Assembly: GCA_017451665.1 (NCBI GenBank)
Contig: JAFTNX010000135.1
Span: forward strand, 1 to 7,270
From: Oscillospiraceae bacterium
GTDB lineage: Bacteria > Bacillota > Clostridia > Oscillospirales > Ruminococcaceae
Reading direction: 5' to 3'
DNA length: 7,270 nt
The position numbers and the translations under genes were made by a program. The number at the start of each line of letters is the position of its first letter. The first letter of the stretch is position 1. This document shows positions 1 to 6,310 of the stretch, piece by piece. Below the pieces are notes generated by a model. It saw nothing but the letters and a program-made list of their open reading frames with translations. It ran no database searches and was not told the origin of the DNA.

Positions 1-278
1 ACAAGCACAGCTACGATAATAAATCCCCACTGTGAAGATTTTGTCTGTGCCTTGCGTCTCTGGGAAGAGGTTTTGTTTTCCTGCTTTTTCACAGCCTCAC
101 GCTTTGCCTTCAGCTCCTCAGCACGCTGTGCTTTTTCCTCGTCAGTCATAAAACGTTCAGGCTTGTTTACCTTGTATTTATCGTAGGCTTTTACTTCAAG
201 GTCAGGCTTCCCGTAGCCACAATGCTCACAGTAATCCCCCTTATATTCCTTGCCACAGCTTTTACAATACTTTATCAT
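1..278 (-). CDS. Zinc-ribbon membrane protein, N-terminal part (cut by window edge)
   Basis: I do not recognise a specific gene. Reading leftward from the ATG at 278-276, 92 codons are open to the window edge. The N-terminus is a short zinc ribbon with C5-x2-C8 and C17-x2-C20 in a CKSCG...CEHCG arrangement. Next comes a charged Lys/Glu/Arg/Gln-rich linker (about residues 28-80), and then a hydrophobic run starting at about W84 (WGFIIVAVL) that looks like the first half of a transmembrane helix. The expected topology is a cytosolic zinc ribbon and linker tethered to the membrane. An SD-like AGGATGG (291-285) overlaps the aroK stop codon and lies 6 bases before the ATG, so the gene is probably translated from the same mRNA as aroK. 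The remainder lies outside the window and the function is unknown. The gene itself is well supported. Confidence 0.8.
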   Translation of the reverse strand, partial: MIKYCKSCGKEYKGDYCEHCGYGKPDLEVKAYDKYKVNKPERFMTDEEKAQRAEELKAKREAVKKQENKTSSQRRKAQTKSSQWGFIIVAVL

Positions 279-289
279 ACTTCACCATC

Positions 290-796
290 CTAAGCAGAAA
301 AAATCTTTATGCTATCAGTTATTTCTTCGCAAATCATATTAGGGGAATTGTTCCCGTCACAGCTGATTTTACTGTGTGATTTATAAAGCGGGTATCTTGT
401 GCTGAATCTCTCAAAAAGCTGTTCCTTTGTAGAATTATATGCGATAGGGCGATTTTTATCGTCCTTTATTCTTTCATAGCAGATTGAAAAATCAGTATCA
501 ATAAACACGGTTATTCCACAGGTATTTGCAATTTCAGCATTTTTTTCTGAAAGAAGTGCGCCACCACCTGTTGCAACAACGCCCTTTTTGTCACGAAATT
601 CCAAAAGTGCGTCACTTTCAAGTGTGCGAAAATGTGTTTCACCGTATTTTTCAAATATCTCAGGAATAGTCATACCTGCTTTTTCCTCGATATATGTATC
701 AAGGTCGTAAAATTCAAGTCCCAGCTTTTTTGCAAGGATTTTTCCTATGGTTGATTTTCCACAGCCCATAAATCCACAAAGATAAACACTTTTCAT
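290..796 (-). CDS. aroK: Shikimate kinase
   Basis: This cytosolic enzyme phosphorylates shikimate to shikimate 3-phosphate with ATP, in the chorismate route to aromatic amino acids. The 168-residue length is normal for a single-domain shikimate kinase. Visible hallmarks are the Walker A loop G8-FMGCGKS-T16, the D31-L-D33 pair (Mg and shikimate binding), F56-R57 with E60 (substrate binding), the G77-G78-G79 loop in VVATGGGALL, the lid arginine R116 in NRPIAYN, and R134 in the R-YPLY motif near the adenine site. It starts 8 bases after the aroE stop, and its SD (AGAGG, on the complement of 802-806) overlaps that stop codon, which indicates translational coupling. Two consecutive shikimate-pathway enzymes in one unit strongly support the assignment. 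No key residue is missing. AroK and AroL cannot be told apart here, so the symbol is by convention. Confidence 0.95.
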   Translation of the reverse strand: MKSVYLCGFMGCGKSTIGKILAKKLGLEFYDLDTYIEEKAGMTIPEIFEKYGETHFRTLESDALLEFRDKKGVVATGGGALLSEKNAEIANTCGITVFIDTDFSICYERIKDDKNRPIAYNSTKEQLFERFSTRYPLYKSHSKISCDGNNSPNMICEEITDSIKIFSA

Positions 797-804
797 AAAA
801 ACCT

Positions 805-1653
805 CTATTTAAAATCCTTTTCCACTAAAATTTCCATTTCTCCGATGATTTTGTTTACTTCATCATTTGTATAAAGGTCGCCGTCCCAGATTGTGTGTGC
901 AGAAACAGCCTGCCAAACAAGCATAGCCATACCACCTGAAACAGTTTTGCCCATAGCCTTTGCCTTTTTGATAAGCTGGGTTTCACGAGGGTTGTAGATT
1001 ACGTCAAAAACAGCGTCACTGTTTTCAATAACCTCATCAACCACAGGACAGCCCTCAACCTTTGGATACATTCCCACAGGTGTGGCATTTAAAAGCAGGT
1101 CGTAGTGCTTATTTTTGTCAATTTCCCCTGTAAGAACAATTGAGATTTCAGCGTCAGACTTCATCTCAAGAATTTCCTTTTTAACCTGCAAAGCAAGTGG
1201 CATATCAGATTCAAGAACAGCGATAGTGAGCTTTCCGTCAGCAAGTGCTGATTCAATCGCCATCATTCTTCCTACTCCACCACAGCCCACAAGCAGAACT
1301 TCGCCGTTCATTTTTGCACCCATAGCCCTGACAGACTGCAAAAATCCGTCACAGTCGGTATTATAGCCGATAAGTTTTCCGTTCTTAGCCGAAACGCAGT
1401 TTACAGAATTATATCTTTTGGCAGATTCATCAAGCTCATCGATATACTTTATAATATTTATCTTGTGTGGAATAGTGATGTTATATCCACCCATTGAATT
1501 AAGATATCCTATCTTTTCTTCAAGGGCTTTTTCGTCAGCCTCAACTATTTCATATGTAAACTCTCTGTTTTTGAGTTCAAAAAGTCTTGAATGAATAGGT
1601 GGTGACATTGTGTGCTTTAAGCTTCCACCTAAAAGTGCAAATTCTCTTGACAT
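805..1653 (-). CDS. aroE: Shikimate dehydrogenase
   Basis: This cytosolic enzyme reduces 3-dehydroshikimate to shikimate, normally with NADPH, one step before AroK. At 282 residues it has the usual AroE length. The N-terminal substrate domain shows GGSLKHTMSPPIHS (residues 9-22, the family's HS-x-SP loop with Thr for the first Ser) and YNITIPHK ending in the catalytic K64. N98-T-D100-C-D102-G carries the catalytic Asp. The Rossmann domain shows VGCGGVGR (122-129) where most members have GAGGAAR. NATPVGMYP follows. The segment usually reading GAVNT is NSVNC here (82-86), a mild departure that leaves the fold motifs intact. It begins 20 bases after the dCMP deaminase stop with an AGAAGGA ribosome site (complement of 1659-1665). 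Quinate/shikimate dehydrogenase variants share these motifs, but pairing with aroK argues for the biosynthetic AroE. Confidence 0.94.
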   Translation of the reverse strand: MSREFALLGGSLKHTMSPPIHSRLFELKNREFTYEIVEADEKALEEKIGYLNSMGGYNITIPHKINIIKYIDELDESAKRYNSVNCVSAKNGKLIGYNTDCDGFLQSVRAMGAKMNGEVLLVGCGGVGRMMAIESALADGKLTIAVLESDMPLALQVKKEILEMKSDAEISIVLTGEIDKNKHYDLLLNATPVGMYPKVEGCPVVDEVIENSDAVFDVIYNPRETQLIKKAKAMGKTVSGGMAMLVWQAVSAHTIWDGDLYTNDEVNKIIGEMEILVEKDFK

Positions 1654-1673
1654 AAAGGTCCTTCTTTCGTAAA

Positions 1674-2153
1674 CTAAAGTGAAATTGTCATTTCTCTTTC
1701 GCTTGGGGTATACTGTCTTGTTTTTACTCCTGACATCATAAACATCTTCTTTGACGCCTTTACTCCGTCAGTGTCAGCATATTTATCCTCACGGTAAACT
1801 ACTTCTTTGATACCACTCTGGATAATAGCCTTTGCGCATTCGTTACAAGGGAAAAGTGTCACATAAATAGTAGCACCCTTAAGGCTTCCCGTTGAACGAT
1901 TTAAAATTGCGTTAAGCTCTGCGTGACAGACAAACGGGTATTTTGTATCAAGAAAAGCACCCTCTCTGTCCCAAGGCATATCGTCGTCACAACAGCCCGT
2001 AGGCATTCCGTTATAGCCTACTGACAAAATTTTGTTTTCATCAGAAACAATACAAGCACCAACCTGAGTGTTTGAGTCCTTGCTTCTTCCTGCTGAAAGC
2101 TGTGCAATGCCCATAAAGTATTCGTCCCATGATAAATAATCCTGTCTTTTCAT
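1674..2153 (-). CDS. Deoxycytidylate (dCMP) deaminase, ComEB-like
   Basis: This zinc hydrolase is predicted to convert dCMP to dUMP, feeding thymidylate synthesis. The 159-residue protein is a single cytidine-deaminase-fold domain. The zinc site is H77-A-E79 (E79 the proton shuttle) and P102-C103-NE-C106. Motifs specific to dCMP deaminases are present: VCHAELNAILN around the HAE, GYNGMPTGC (46-54), and a PW segment before the active site. An extra Cys/Asp cluster (C54, C55, D56-D58) may hold a second metal, as in some phage and bacterial relatives. Bacillus subtilis calls its homologue comEB, but nothing here suggests competence. A strong SD (AGGAGG, complement of 2164-2169) lies 10 bases before the ATG. 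Its stop is 20 bases from aroE, so it likely heads the deaminase-aroE-aroK stretch, either within a longer fabD message or from its own promoter. Confidence 0.9.
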   Translation of the reverse strand: MKRQDYLSWDEYFMGIAQLSAGRSKDSNTQVGACIVSDENKILSVGYNGMPTGCCDDDMPWDREGAFLDTKYPFVCHAELNAILNRSTGSLKGATIYVTLFPCNECAKAIIQSGIKEVVYREDKYADTDGVKASKKMFMMSGVKTRQYTPSEREMTISL

Positions 2154-2201
2154 AGCCTGAAACCCTCCTGTAATTTAAACCAGATATGATAATTTTTCAC
2201 T

Positions 2202-2241
2202 AAAAAACAATTGTCAATTGTCAACTGTCAATTGTCAATTG
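2202..2241 (-). terminator. Possible weak terminator formed by the heptad repeats
   Basis: Read leftward, just after the fabD stop, the repeats can fold as CAATTG-A-CAATTG pairing with a second CAATTG-A-CAATTG (6 bp, one A·A mismatch, 6 bp) around an 8-nt loop. The T6 run at 2207-2202 follows at once. This resembles an intrinsic terminator, but the stem is AT-rich and has a mismatch, so it would be weak. It may only lower expression of the genes after fabD. Confidence 0.3.
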
Positions 2242-2242
2242 A
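2208..2242. repeat. Five tandem CAATTGT heptads
   Basis: Five contiguous 7-base units read CAATTGT, CAATTGT, CAACTGT, CAATTGT, CAATTGA. The third unit has one change and the last differs in its final base. The array ends at the base next to the fabD stop codon. Each perfect unit contains the palindrome CAATTG, and on the minus strand the array holds four copies of TTGACA, the consensus -35 hexamer. Short heptameric tandem repeats of this type occur between genes in several bacterial groups; I cannot tell from one site whether this one is dispersed in the genome. Confidence 0.9.
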
Positions 2243-3151
2243 TTAAATTGTTTCAAGAGTTTTAAGGTTTTCTACGTTAAATACTGCCTTGTCAGAAAGA
2301 GTTTTCTTAACAAGTCCTGAAAGTACATTCTTAGGGCCAAGCTCGATAAATGTATCATAGCCTGCCTTGTCCATTTCAGAAAGCTCAGATGTAAACTTAA
2401 CAGGTGAAACGATATGCTTAGCAAGAAGTGACGGCATATCTGAAAAATCATCAAGCTTTTTGCCAAGCACGTTTGAATAGAATTCAACAGTCGGTGTGTT
2501 GAATGTAACTGTCTTTGCTGTTTCAATAAACTTTTCAGCAGCACTTTCCATCATCTTTGAGTGGAATGCTGAAGCAACGTTAAGCTTCATACATCTTGCC
2601 TTCATTGATGTGAATGTTTCAATAGCCTTGTCAACAGCCTCAACTTCGCCTGCGATAACGGTCTGTGCAGGGGAATTGTAGTTTACTGCAACAACATAGC
2701 CTTCTGTTTCTTCACAAACCTTTTCGATTTCTTCAGCAGTAAGCTTTAAAACTGCACACATAGCACCTGCGTTCTTTTCAGCAGCCTCCTGCATAGCTTC
2801 AGCTCTTGCCTTGATAAGCTTAAATCCGTCCTCAATTGAAACAACACCGGCTGCAACCATAGCTGCGTATTCGCCGAGTGAGTGTCCTGCAACAGCCTCA
2901 AAGCCGATACCTTTTTCCTTGACAGCTTCTAAAGCTGCAAGTGAACAAGCCATAATAGCAGGCTGTGAATAAATAGTTTTATTAAGTTCTGTGTCAGGAC
3001 CGTTGAATACTATTTCGGCAAGGTCATAGCCCAAAACCTCAGATGCTTTTTTAAATACTTCCTTTGCACCGTCACAGCTGTCATAAAGCTCCTTTGCCAT
3101 TCCAACATACTGTGAGCCCTGTCCTGAAAACAAAAATACATTCTTTGACAT
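2243..3151 (-). CDS. fabD: Malonyl-CoA:ACP transacylase
   Basis: This cytosolic enzyme moves malonyl from CoA to acyl carrier protein, supplying the extender for FabH and FabF. The 302-residue length fits bacterial FabD. The G10-Q11-G12-S13-Q14 loop (oxyanion hole) is near the N-terminus, and the nucleophile is S91 in GHSLGEY. R116 (LIKARAEAM) should bind the malonyl carboxylate, and catalytic H197 is in AFHS, where most members read PFHS. The position of E. coli Gln250, before the conserved PV, appears to be H246 (AKHIVSPV). That residue is thought to act mainly through its backbone, so activity is expected. An AAGGAG ribosome site (complement of 3162-3167) lies 10 bases before the ATG. In many Firmicutes fabD sits between fabK and fabG; here it heads the opposite-strand operon, divergent from fabH. 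Confidence 0.95.
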   Translation of the reverse strand: MSKNVFLFSGQGSQYVGMAKELYDSCDGAKEVFKKASEVLGYDLAEIVFNGPDTELNKTIYSQPAIMACSLAALEAVKEKGIGFEAVAGHSLGEYAAMVAAGVVSIEDGFKLIKARAEAMQEAAEKNAGAMCAVLKLTAEEIEKVCEETEGYVVAVNYNSPAQTVIAGEVEAVDKAIETFTSMKARCMKLNVASAFHSKMMESAAEKFIETAKTVTFNTPTVEFYSNVLGKKLDDFSDMPSLLAKHIVSPVKFTSELSEMDKAGYDTFIELGPKNVLSGLVKKTLSDKAVFNVENLKTLETI

Positions 3152-3185
3152 AATTTTATAACTCCTTAAATTATTATAAATAATA

Positions 3186-3216
3186 GTATACTACATTCAG
3201 AGGAAAAAGTTGTGAA
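3186..3216 (-). promoter_or_regulatory. Candidate fabD promoter
   Basis: On the minus strand TTCACA (3216-3211) is a 5/6 match to the -35 hexamer. It is followed after 17 bases by TAGTAT (3193-3188) or after 19 bases by the better hexamer TATACT (3191-3186). The predicted start of transcription is about 25-30 bases before the fabD ATG, enough room for its ribosome site. The -10 lies inside the perfect palindrome TAGTATACTA, which could also be a repressor site. Confidence 0.45.
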
Positions 3217-3273
3217 TTTTTTGCTAAATAAGATTTATGTTTATTATCCCAACAATTTGTTCATAATTTCTTA

Positions 3274-3302
3274 TTGACCTTATGGAATATTTAGGGTATA
3301 AT
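3274..3302 (+). promoter_or_regulatory. fabH operon promoter, near-consensus sigma-A type
   Basis: TTGACC (3274-3279, 5/6 to consensus) is followed by exactly 17 bases and then TATAAT (3297-3302, 6/6). Transcription should begin at about 3309, leaving a leader of about 197 nt before the fabH start. This is the best promoter match in the window. The palindrome AACAATTTGTT ends 12 bases upstream of the -35, a plausible place for a regulator. Confidence 0.7.
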
Positions 3303-3492
3303 AATATAGTTACATGCCCCAAAATATGGGCGTATAATTTGTGGGAATTGTATAAATTTTTAAGCAATAAACAAAAATTTCAAAACTTAGGCATATTCAT
3401 ATTCAGTTAACAAATCCAACTTTATTCTCTGATTTACAGTATAGCACATTTTTGAAACGGGTACAATACATATCTTTACAAATATGAAATAT

Positions 3493-3498
3493 GGAGGA
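3493..3498 (+). promoter_or_regulatory. fabH ribosome binding site that fixes the start
   Basis: GGAGGA lies 7 bases before the ATG at 3506, ideal Shine-Dalgarno spacing. An in-frame ATG at 3491 overlaps this site (its G is the first G) and has no such sequence at the right distance, so 3506 is the true start. That choice also puts the catalytic Cys at residue 112, the same number as in E. coli FabH. Confidence 0.85.
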
Positions 3499-3505
3499 AA
3501 AGAAA

Positions 3506-4501
3506 ATGACCGGTATTAAAATTCTCGGCTCAGGAAAATACGTTCCGGAACTTACAGTCACAAATGAGGATTTCACAAAATTCATTGAAACAAGTGACGA
3601 ATGGATTTCCACAAGAACGGGTATCAAAACAAGACACATGGTAAGTGGCGAACCTACATGGTATCTTGCTTGTGAGGCTTCAAAAAAGGCAATTGAAAAT
3701 GCAGGCATCAGGGGCGAGGATATCGGACTTATCATTCTTACATCTATTACCTCTGATTTTTATACACCGTCCTGTGCTTGTATGGTACAGAGAGAAATCG
3801 GTGCTATCGGAAGTATGGCTATCGACATCAACTGCGCTTGTTCAGGCTTTGCGTATGGTTTTGATATGGCTAAAAGATATCTGGAAACAGATGACAGCCT
3901 GAAATATGCTCTTGTTGTTTCAGCTGAGTCACTTTCAAAGGTTACTGATTTTTCAGACAGAGCTACCTGCGTACTTTTTGGTGACGGCGCTGCTGCTGTT
4001 GTACTTGAAAAGAGTGAGGATACACTTTATACAAGCTACCTTGGTGCTGACGGAAATGGTGCGAAGTTCCTTATGGCTAAGAACAGCAGAAAATTAAGCC
4101 CTTTTGCTGAAAACGAAAAGGTAATTGAAGACGGTATGCCTGAGGGCAACGACGGATATATTTTCCAGGACGGTAAGGAAGTTTATAAGTTTGCTACAAA
4201 AATTCTTCCACACGCTGTAAACGAGGCTTGTAAGAAGATTGATTTTGATATGTCACAGATTGATGTGATTGTACCTCATCAGGCAAACGTGAGAATCATT
4301 GAAACTGCTGCTAAGAATTTAGGTCTTCCTATGGAAAAGTTCTATCTTAACCTTCACAAGTACGGAAATACTTCAAGTGCGTCAATCCCACTTGCTTTTT
4401 GTGAAGCTGTTGAAGAGGGAAAAATCAAGCGTGGGGACAAGGTTTGCTTTGTGGGCTTTGGCGCAGGTCTTACCTATGCTTGTGCAATATTTGAATATTG
4501 A
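3506..4501 (+). CDS. fabH: 3-oxoacyl-ACP synthase III
   Basis: This enzyme starts fatty-acid synthesis by condensing an acyl-CoA primer (acetyl-CoA or a branched starter) with malonyl-ACP. With the start at 3506 it is 331 residues, a normal length for this thiolase-fold enzyme. The family's N-terminal signature is present: SDEWISTRTGIKTRH (30-44). The catalytic triad is C112 in DINCACSGF, H258 in VPHQAN and N288 in YGNTSSASIP. The sequence GDGAAAVVL (159-167) is also conserved. Starter preference cannot be read from the sequence. It is the first gene after the strong promoter at 3274-3302. The 27-base gap to fabK contains that gene's ribosome site. A second start 15 bases upstream was rejected because it overlaps the ribosome binding site. 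Confidence 0.95.
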   Translation: MTGIKILGSGKYVPELTVTNEDFTKFIETSDEWISTRTGIKTRHMVSGEPTWYLACEASKKAIENAGIRGEDIGLIILTSITSDFYTPSCACMVQREIGAIGSMAIDINCACSGFAYGFDMAKRYLETDDSLKYALVVSAESLSKVTDFSDRATCVLFGDGAAAVVLEKSEDTLYTSYLGADGNGAKFLMAKNSRKLSPFAENEKVIEDGMPEGNDGYIFQDGKEVYKFATKILPHAVNEACKKIDFDMSQIDVIVPHQANVRIIETAAKNLGLPMEKFYLNLHKYGNTSSASIPLAFCEAVEEGKIKRGDKVCFVGFGAGLTYACAIFEY

Positions 4502-4515
4502 TACTTTATATAATG

Positions 4516-4531
4516 AGGAGAAAAAATTATG
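4516..4531 (+). repeat. Ribosome-site module shared by fabK and fabG (copy 1)
   Basis: The 16 bases AGGAGAAAAAATTATG, covering the SD, spacer and start codon of fabK, recur exactly at 6295-6310 before fabG. The first 11 bases also recur before fabF (7219-7229). The SD is 8 bases from the ATG. The lipoprotein gene between fabK and fabG uses a different leader. Confidence 0.8.
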
Positions 4532-5464
4532 ACAACTACTAAGACAAAGATTACTGAGCTTTTAGGTATTAAGTACCCTATTTTGCAGGGTGGTATGGCG
4601 TGGATTGCTGAAAGCACACTTGCTGCTGCTGTATCAGATGCAGGTGGTCTTGGAATTATCGCAGGAGGAAGCGCTCCTATTGACTATCTCCGTGACCAGA
4701 TTAGAAAGTGCAAGTCACTTACAGACAAGCCTTTCGGCGTAAACATTATGCTTATGAGTCCTAACGCTGACGACCTTGCACAGCTTGTTGTTGAAGAAAA
4801 AGTGCCTGTTGTTACAACAGGGGCAGGAAACCCTTCAAAGTATATGCCAATGTGGAAAGAGGCCGGAATCAAGGTTATTCCTGTAATTCCATCAGTTGCT
4901 CTCGCAAAGAGAATGGAAAGAGCAGGTGCTGACGCTGTTGTTGCAGAGGGCACTGAATCAGGTGGACATATCGGTGAAAACACAACAATGTGCCTTGTGC
5001 CACAGGTTGTTGACGCTCTGGAAATCCCTGTTATCGCAGCAGGTGGTATTGCTGACGGAAGAGGAATTGCTGCATCATTTATGCTTGGTGCAGAGGGTGT
5101 TCAGCTTGGAACAAGATTCCTTGCAGCTGAAGAATGTCAGATTCACCCGACATACAAGGAACTTGTAGTTGACGCTAAAGATACCGACAGCGTTGTTACA
5201 GGAAGATATACAGGTCACCCTTGCAGAAACGTAAAGACAAAGTTTTCAAAGAAGCTTGCAAGTGGCGAAAGAGATGGCTCACTTACACCTGACCAGTTTG
5301 AAGAGCTTACACTCGGGTCTCTCAGAAAGGCTGTTCAGGAAGGAAACCTTGAGGAGGGTTCATTCCTTTGTGGAGCTATCGCAGGCCTTGTTAAAAAGGT
5401 TGAACCTGCTAAGGATATGATTGAAGAAATGTTTAAGGAAGCAGAGGAGCTTCTCAACAAGTAA
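4529..5464 (+). CDS. fabK: Enoyl-ACP reductase II (FMN-dependent)
   Basis: This flavoprotein reduces trans-2-enoyl-ACP to acyl-ACP, the last step of each elongation round. It is the unrelated counterpart of FabI and is known for insensitivity to triclosan. The 311-residue TIM barrel belongs to the nitronate monooxygenase/FabK family. It opens with ITELLGIKYPILQGGMAWI, the FabK form of the barrel start, followed by SDAGGLGIIAGG (36-47). G98-AGNP precedes the FMN region. ESGGHIG (143-149) contains H147, equivalent to the histidine studied in pneumococcal FabK. AAGGIADGRGIAAS (170-183) and QLGTRF bind the FMN phosphate. Nitronate monooxygenases share the fold, but context between fabH and fabG settles the call. 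The final A of its stop codon belongs to the ribosome site of the next gene, so the two are translationally close. Confidence 0.94.
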   Translation: MTTTKTKITELLGIKYPILQGGMAWIAESTLAAAVSDAGGLGIIAGGSAPIDYLRDQIRKCKSLTDKPFGVNIMLMSPNADDLAQLVVEEKVPVVTTGAGNPSKYMPMWKEAGIKVIPVIPSVALAKRMERAGADAVVAEGTESGGHIGENTTMCLVPQVVDALEIPVIAAGGIADGRGIAASFMLGAEGVQLGTRFLAAEECQIHPTYKELVVDAKDTDSVVTGRYTGHPCRNVKTKFSKKLASGERDGSLTPDQFEELTLGSLRKAVQEGNLEEGSFLCGAIAGLVKKVEPAKDMIEEMFKEAEELLNK

Positions 5465-5476
5465 AGGAGTTTTGTT

Positions 5477-6292
5477 ATGAAAAAAAGTCTTATGGCAATC
5501 ATTCTTGCTACACTTATGCTTACAGCTTGTTCTTCTGAAGAAAAAACAGAAAAGGAAGCTGCATCTACTACAAAACCTGAAACTACAACAACAGTAGCTA
5601 CTACTGCTGAACCTGAAGTGAAAGAGCCAAGAAATGCTAAGGTTATGCTTTTTGGCGACTCGATTACTGACGGCTTCTGGCTTGAAGGTGGTTACAGAAC
5701 ATTTTTATGTAATAAACTTGAGGAAAACGGATATTCACAGTATGTTGACTTCGTAGGAAGAAAGAACAGTGGCAGTGGATATGACGGTGACCACGAAGGA
5801 TATACAGCTTATTCAATTGACGCTTTGCCGGGAAGGTCTGGAATTACAAAGCTTGCAAATTCACTTCTTAAAAAGGCTGAACCTGATGTGGTTTGCCTCC
5901 AGATTGGAACAAATGACATTTTAAGCCACTATGAGCTTGATACTGTTGACGCAAGACTTGAAGTTCTTGTTGACAAGTGTCTTGAATATGTTCCAGACGA
6001 CGGAATGCTTTTCCTTGCAACACTCCCTTGTATGGACGCAAACGATACTACATATATCGACGCAGCAATTTTTACACCTGAATATATGGACCAGTGCGTA
6101 AACGACTTTAACGAAAAGGTCAAGGCACTTGTTGAAAAGAAAAAGGGCGAGGGTGCAAGAATTGAGCTTGCAGACGTAAATGGCGTGCTTGCTAAGGAAG
6201 ATTTGTACGACGGTGTTCACCCGAATGAAGAAGGCTACAAGAAGCTTGCTGATTTCTGGTATGATAAAATTACAGCATTTATTACTGAATAA
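5477..6292 (+). CDS. SGNH/GDSL esterase lipoprotein, CE3-like
   Basis: This is a predicted secreted, membrane-anchored ester hydrolase. Residues 1-17 are a lipoprotein signal with lipobox L15-T-A-C18, so C18 should be lipidated and the protein held outside the cell. A Thr/Glu/Lys-rich linker follows (about 19-52). The SGNH domain has block I G60-D61-S62-I63-T64 (nucleophile S62), G94, block III G144-T-N146-D147, and block V D245-GV-H248-P-N. The stretch DFVGRKNSGSG...DGDHEG (91-108) resembles carbohydrate esterase family 3 acetylxylan esterases, so deacetylation of plant polysaccharide is a reasonable guess. Lysophospholipase, peptidoglycan O-acetyl esterase or other ester substrates remain possible. 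It sits 12 bases after fabK with an AAGGAG site (5464-5469) overlapping the fabK stop, and 15 bases before fabG, so it is within the fab mRNA. A link to lipid synthesis is only suggested by position. Confidence 0.88.
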   Translation: MKKSLMAIILATLMLTACSSEEKTEKEAASTTKPETTTTVATTAEPEVKEPRNAKVMLFGDSITDGFWLEGGYRTFLCNKLEENGYSQYVDFVGRKNSGSGYDGDHEGYTAYSIDALPGRSGITKLANSLLKKAEPDVVCLQIGTNDILSHYELDTVDARLEVLVDKCLEYVPDDGMLFLATLPCMDANDTTYIDAAIFTPEYMDQCVNDFNEKVKALVEKKKGEGARIELADVNGVLAKEDLYDGVHPNEEGYKKLADFWYDKITAFITE

Positions 6293-6294
6293 TA

Positions 6295-6310
6295 AGGAGA
6301 AAAAATTATG
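6295..6310 (+). repeat. Ribosome-site module shared by fabK and fabG (copy 2)
   Basis: This is an exact copy of the 16-base module AGGAGAAAAAATTATG at 4516-4531, here serving fabG, with the SD 8 bases from the ATG. It begins two bases after the lipoprotein stop codon. Confidence 0.8.

Larger units (their letters stand above)
3152..3505. other. Divergent AT-rich intergenic region and fabH leader
   Basis: These 354 bases hold the promoters of both divergent units and no convincing gene. Moving rightward there is the fabD ribosome site, a 10-bp palindrome TAGTATACTA (3184-3193) on the likely fabD -10, an 11-base palindrome AACAATTTGTT (3251-3261), and the fabH promoter (3274-3302). The rest, about 3309-3505, would be an untranslated fabH leader of about 197 nt. 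It contains a small GCCC/GGGC hairpin (3316-3331) near the expected 5' end and an 8-bp A/T-only stem (3354-3361 with 3373-3380). I see no sequence I would call a FapR or FabT box, and no recognised riboswitch core. Confidence 0.75.

Noticed and set aside
1115..1366. Rightward open frame inside aroE
   Set aside because: It is opposite a well-supported gene, is Ser/Ile-rich and of low complexity, as expected for an antisense shadow.
2208..2242. Tandem repeats as a CRISPR-like array
   Set aside because: Units are 7 bases with no spacers, and no cas gene is present.
3491..3505. Earlier in-frame ATG for fabH giving five extra residues
   Set aside because: It overlaps the GGAGGA site that serves the ATG at 3506 and has no ribosome site of its own.
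3152..3505. FapR or FabT operator
   Set aside because: I looked for the known palindromes of these regulators and saw no acceptable match. The two palindromes present have other sequences.
3403..3735. Leftward open frame of 110 codons overlapping the start of fabH
   Set aside because: It is antisense to the FabH coding region, matches no family I know and lacks a convincing ribosome site.
4684..4983. Leftward open frame inside fabK
   Set aside because: It is an antisense shadow of conserved FabK codons with no recognisable motif or start site.
5921..6220. Leftward Cys-rich open frame inside the lipoprotein gene
   Set aside because: It lies antisense to the conserved SGNH domain. The Cys content arises from the complement of common codons such as ACA and GCA.
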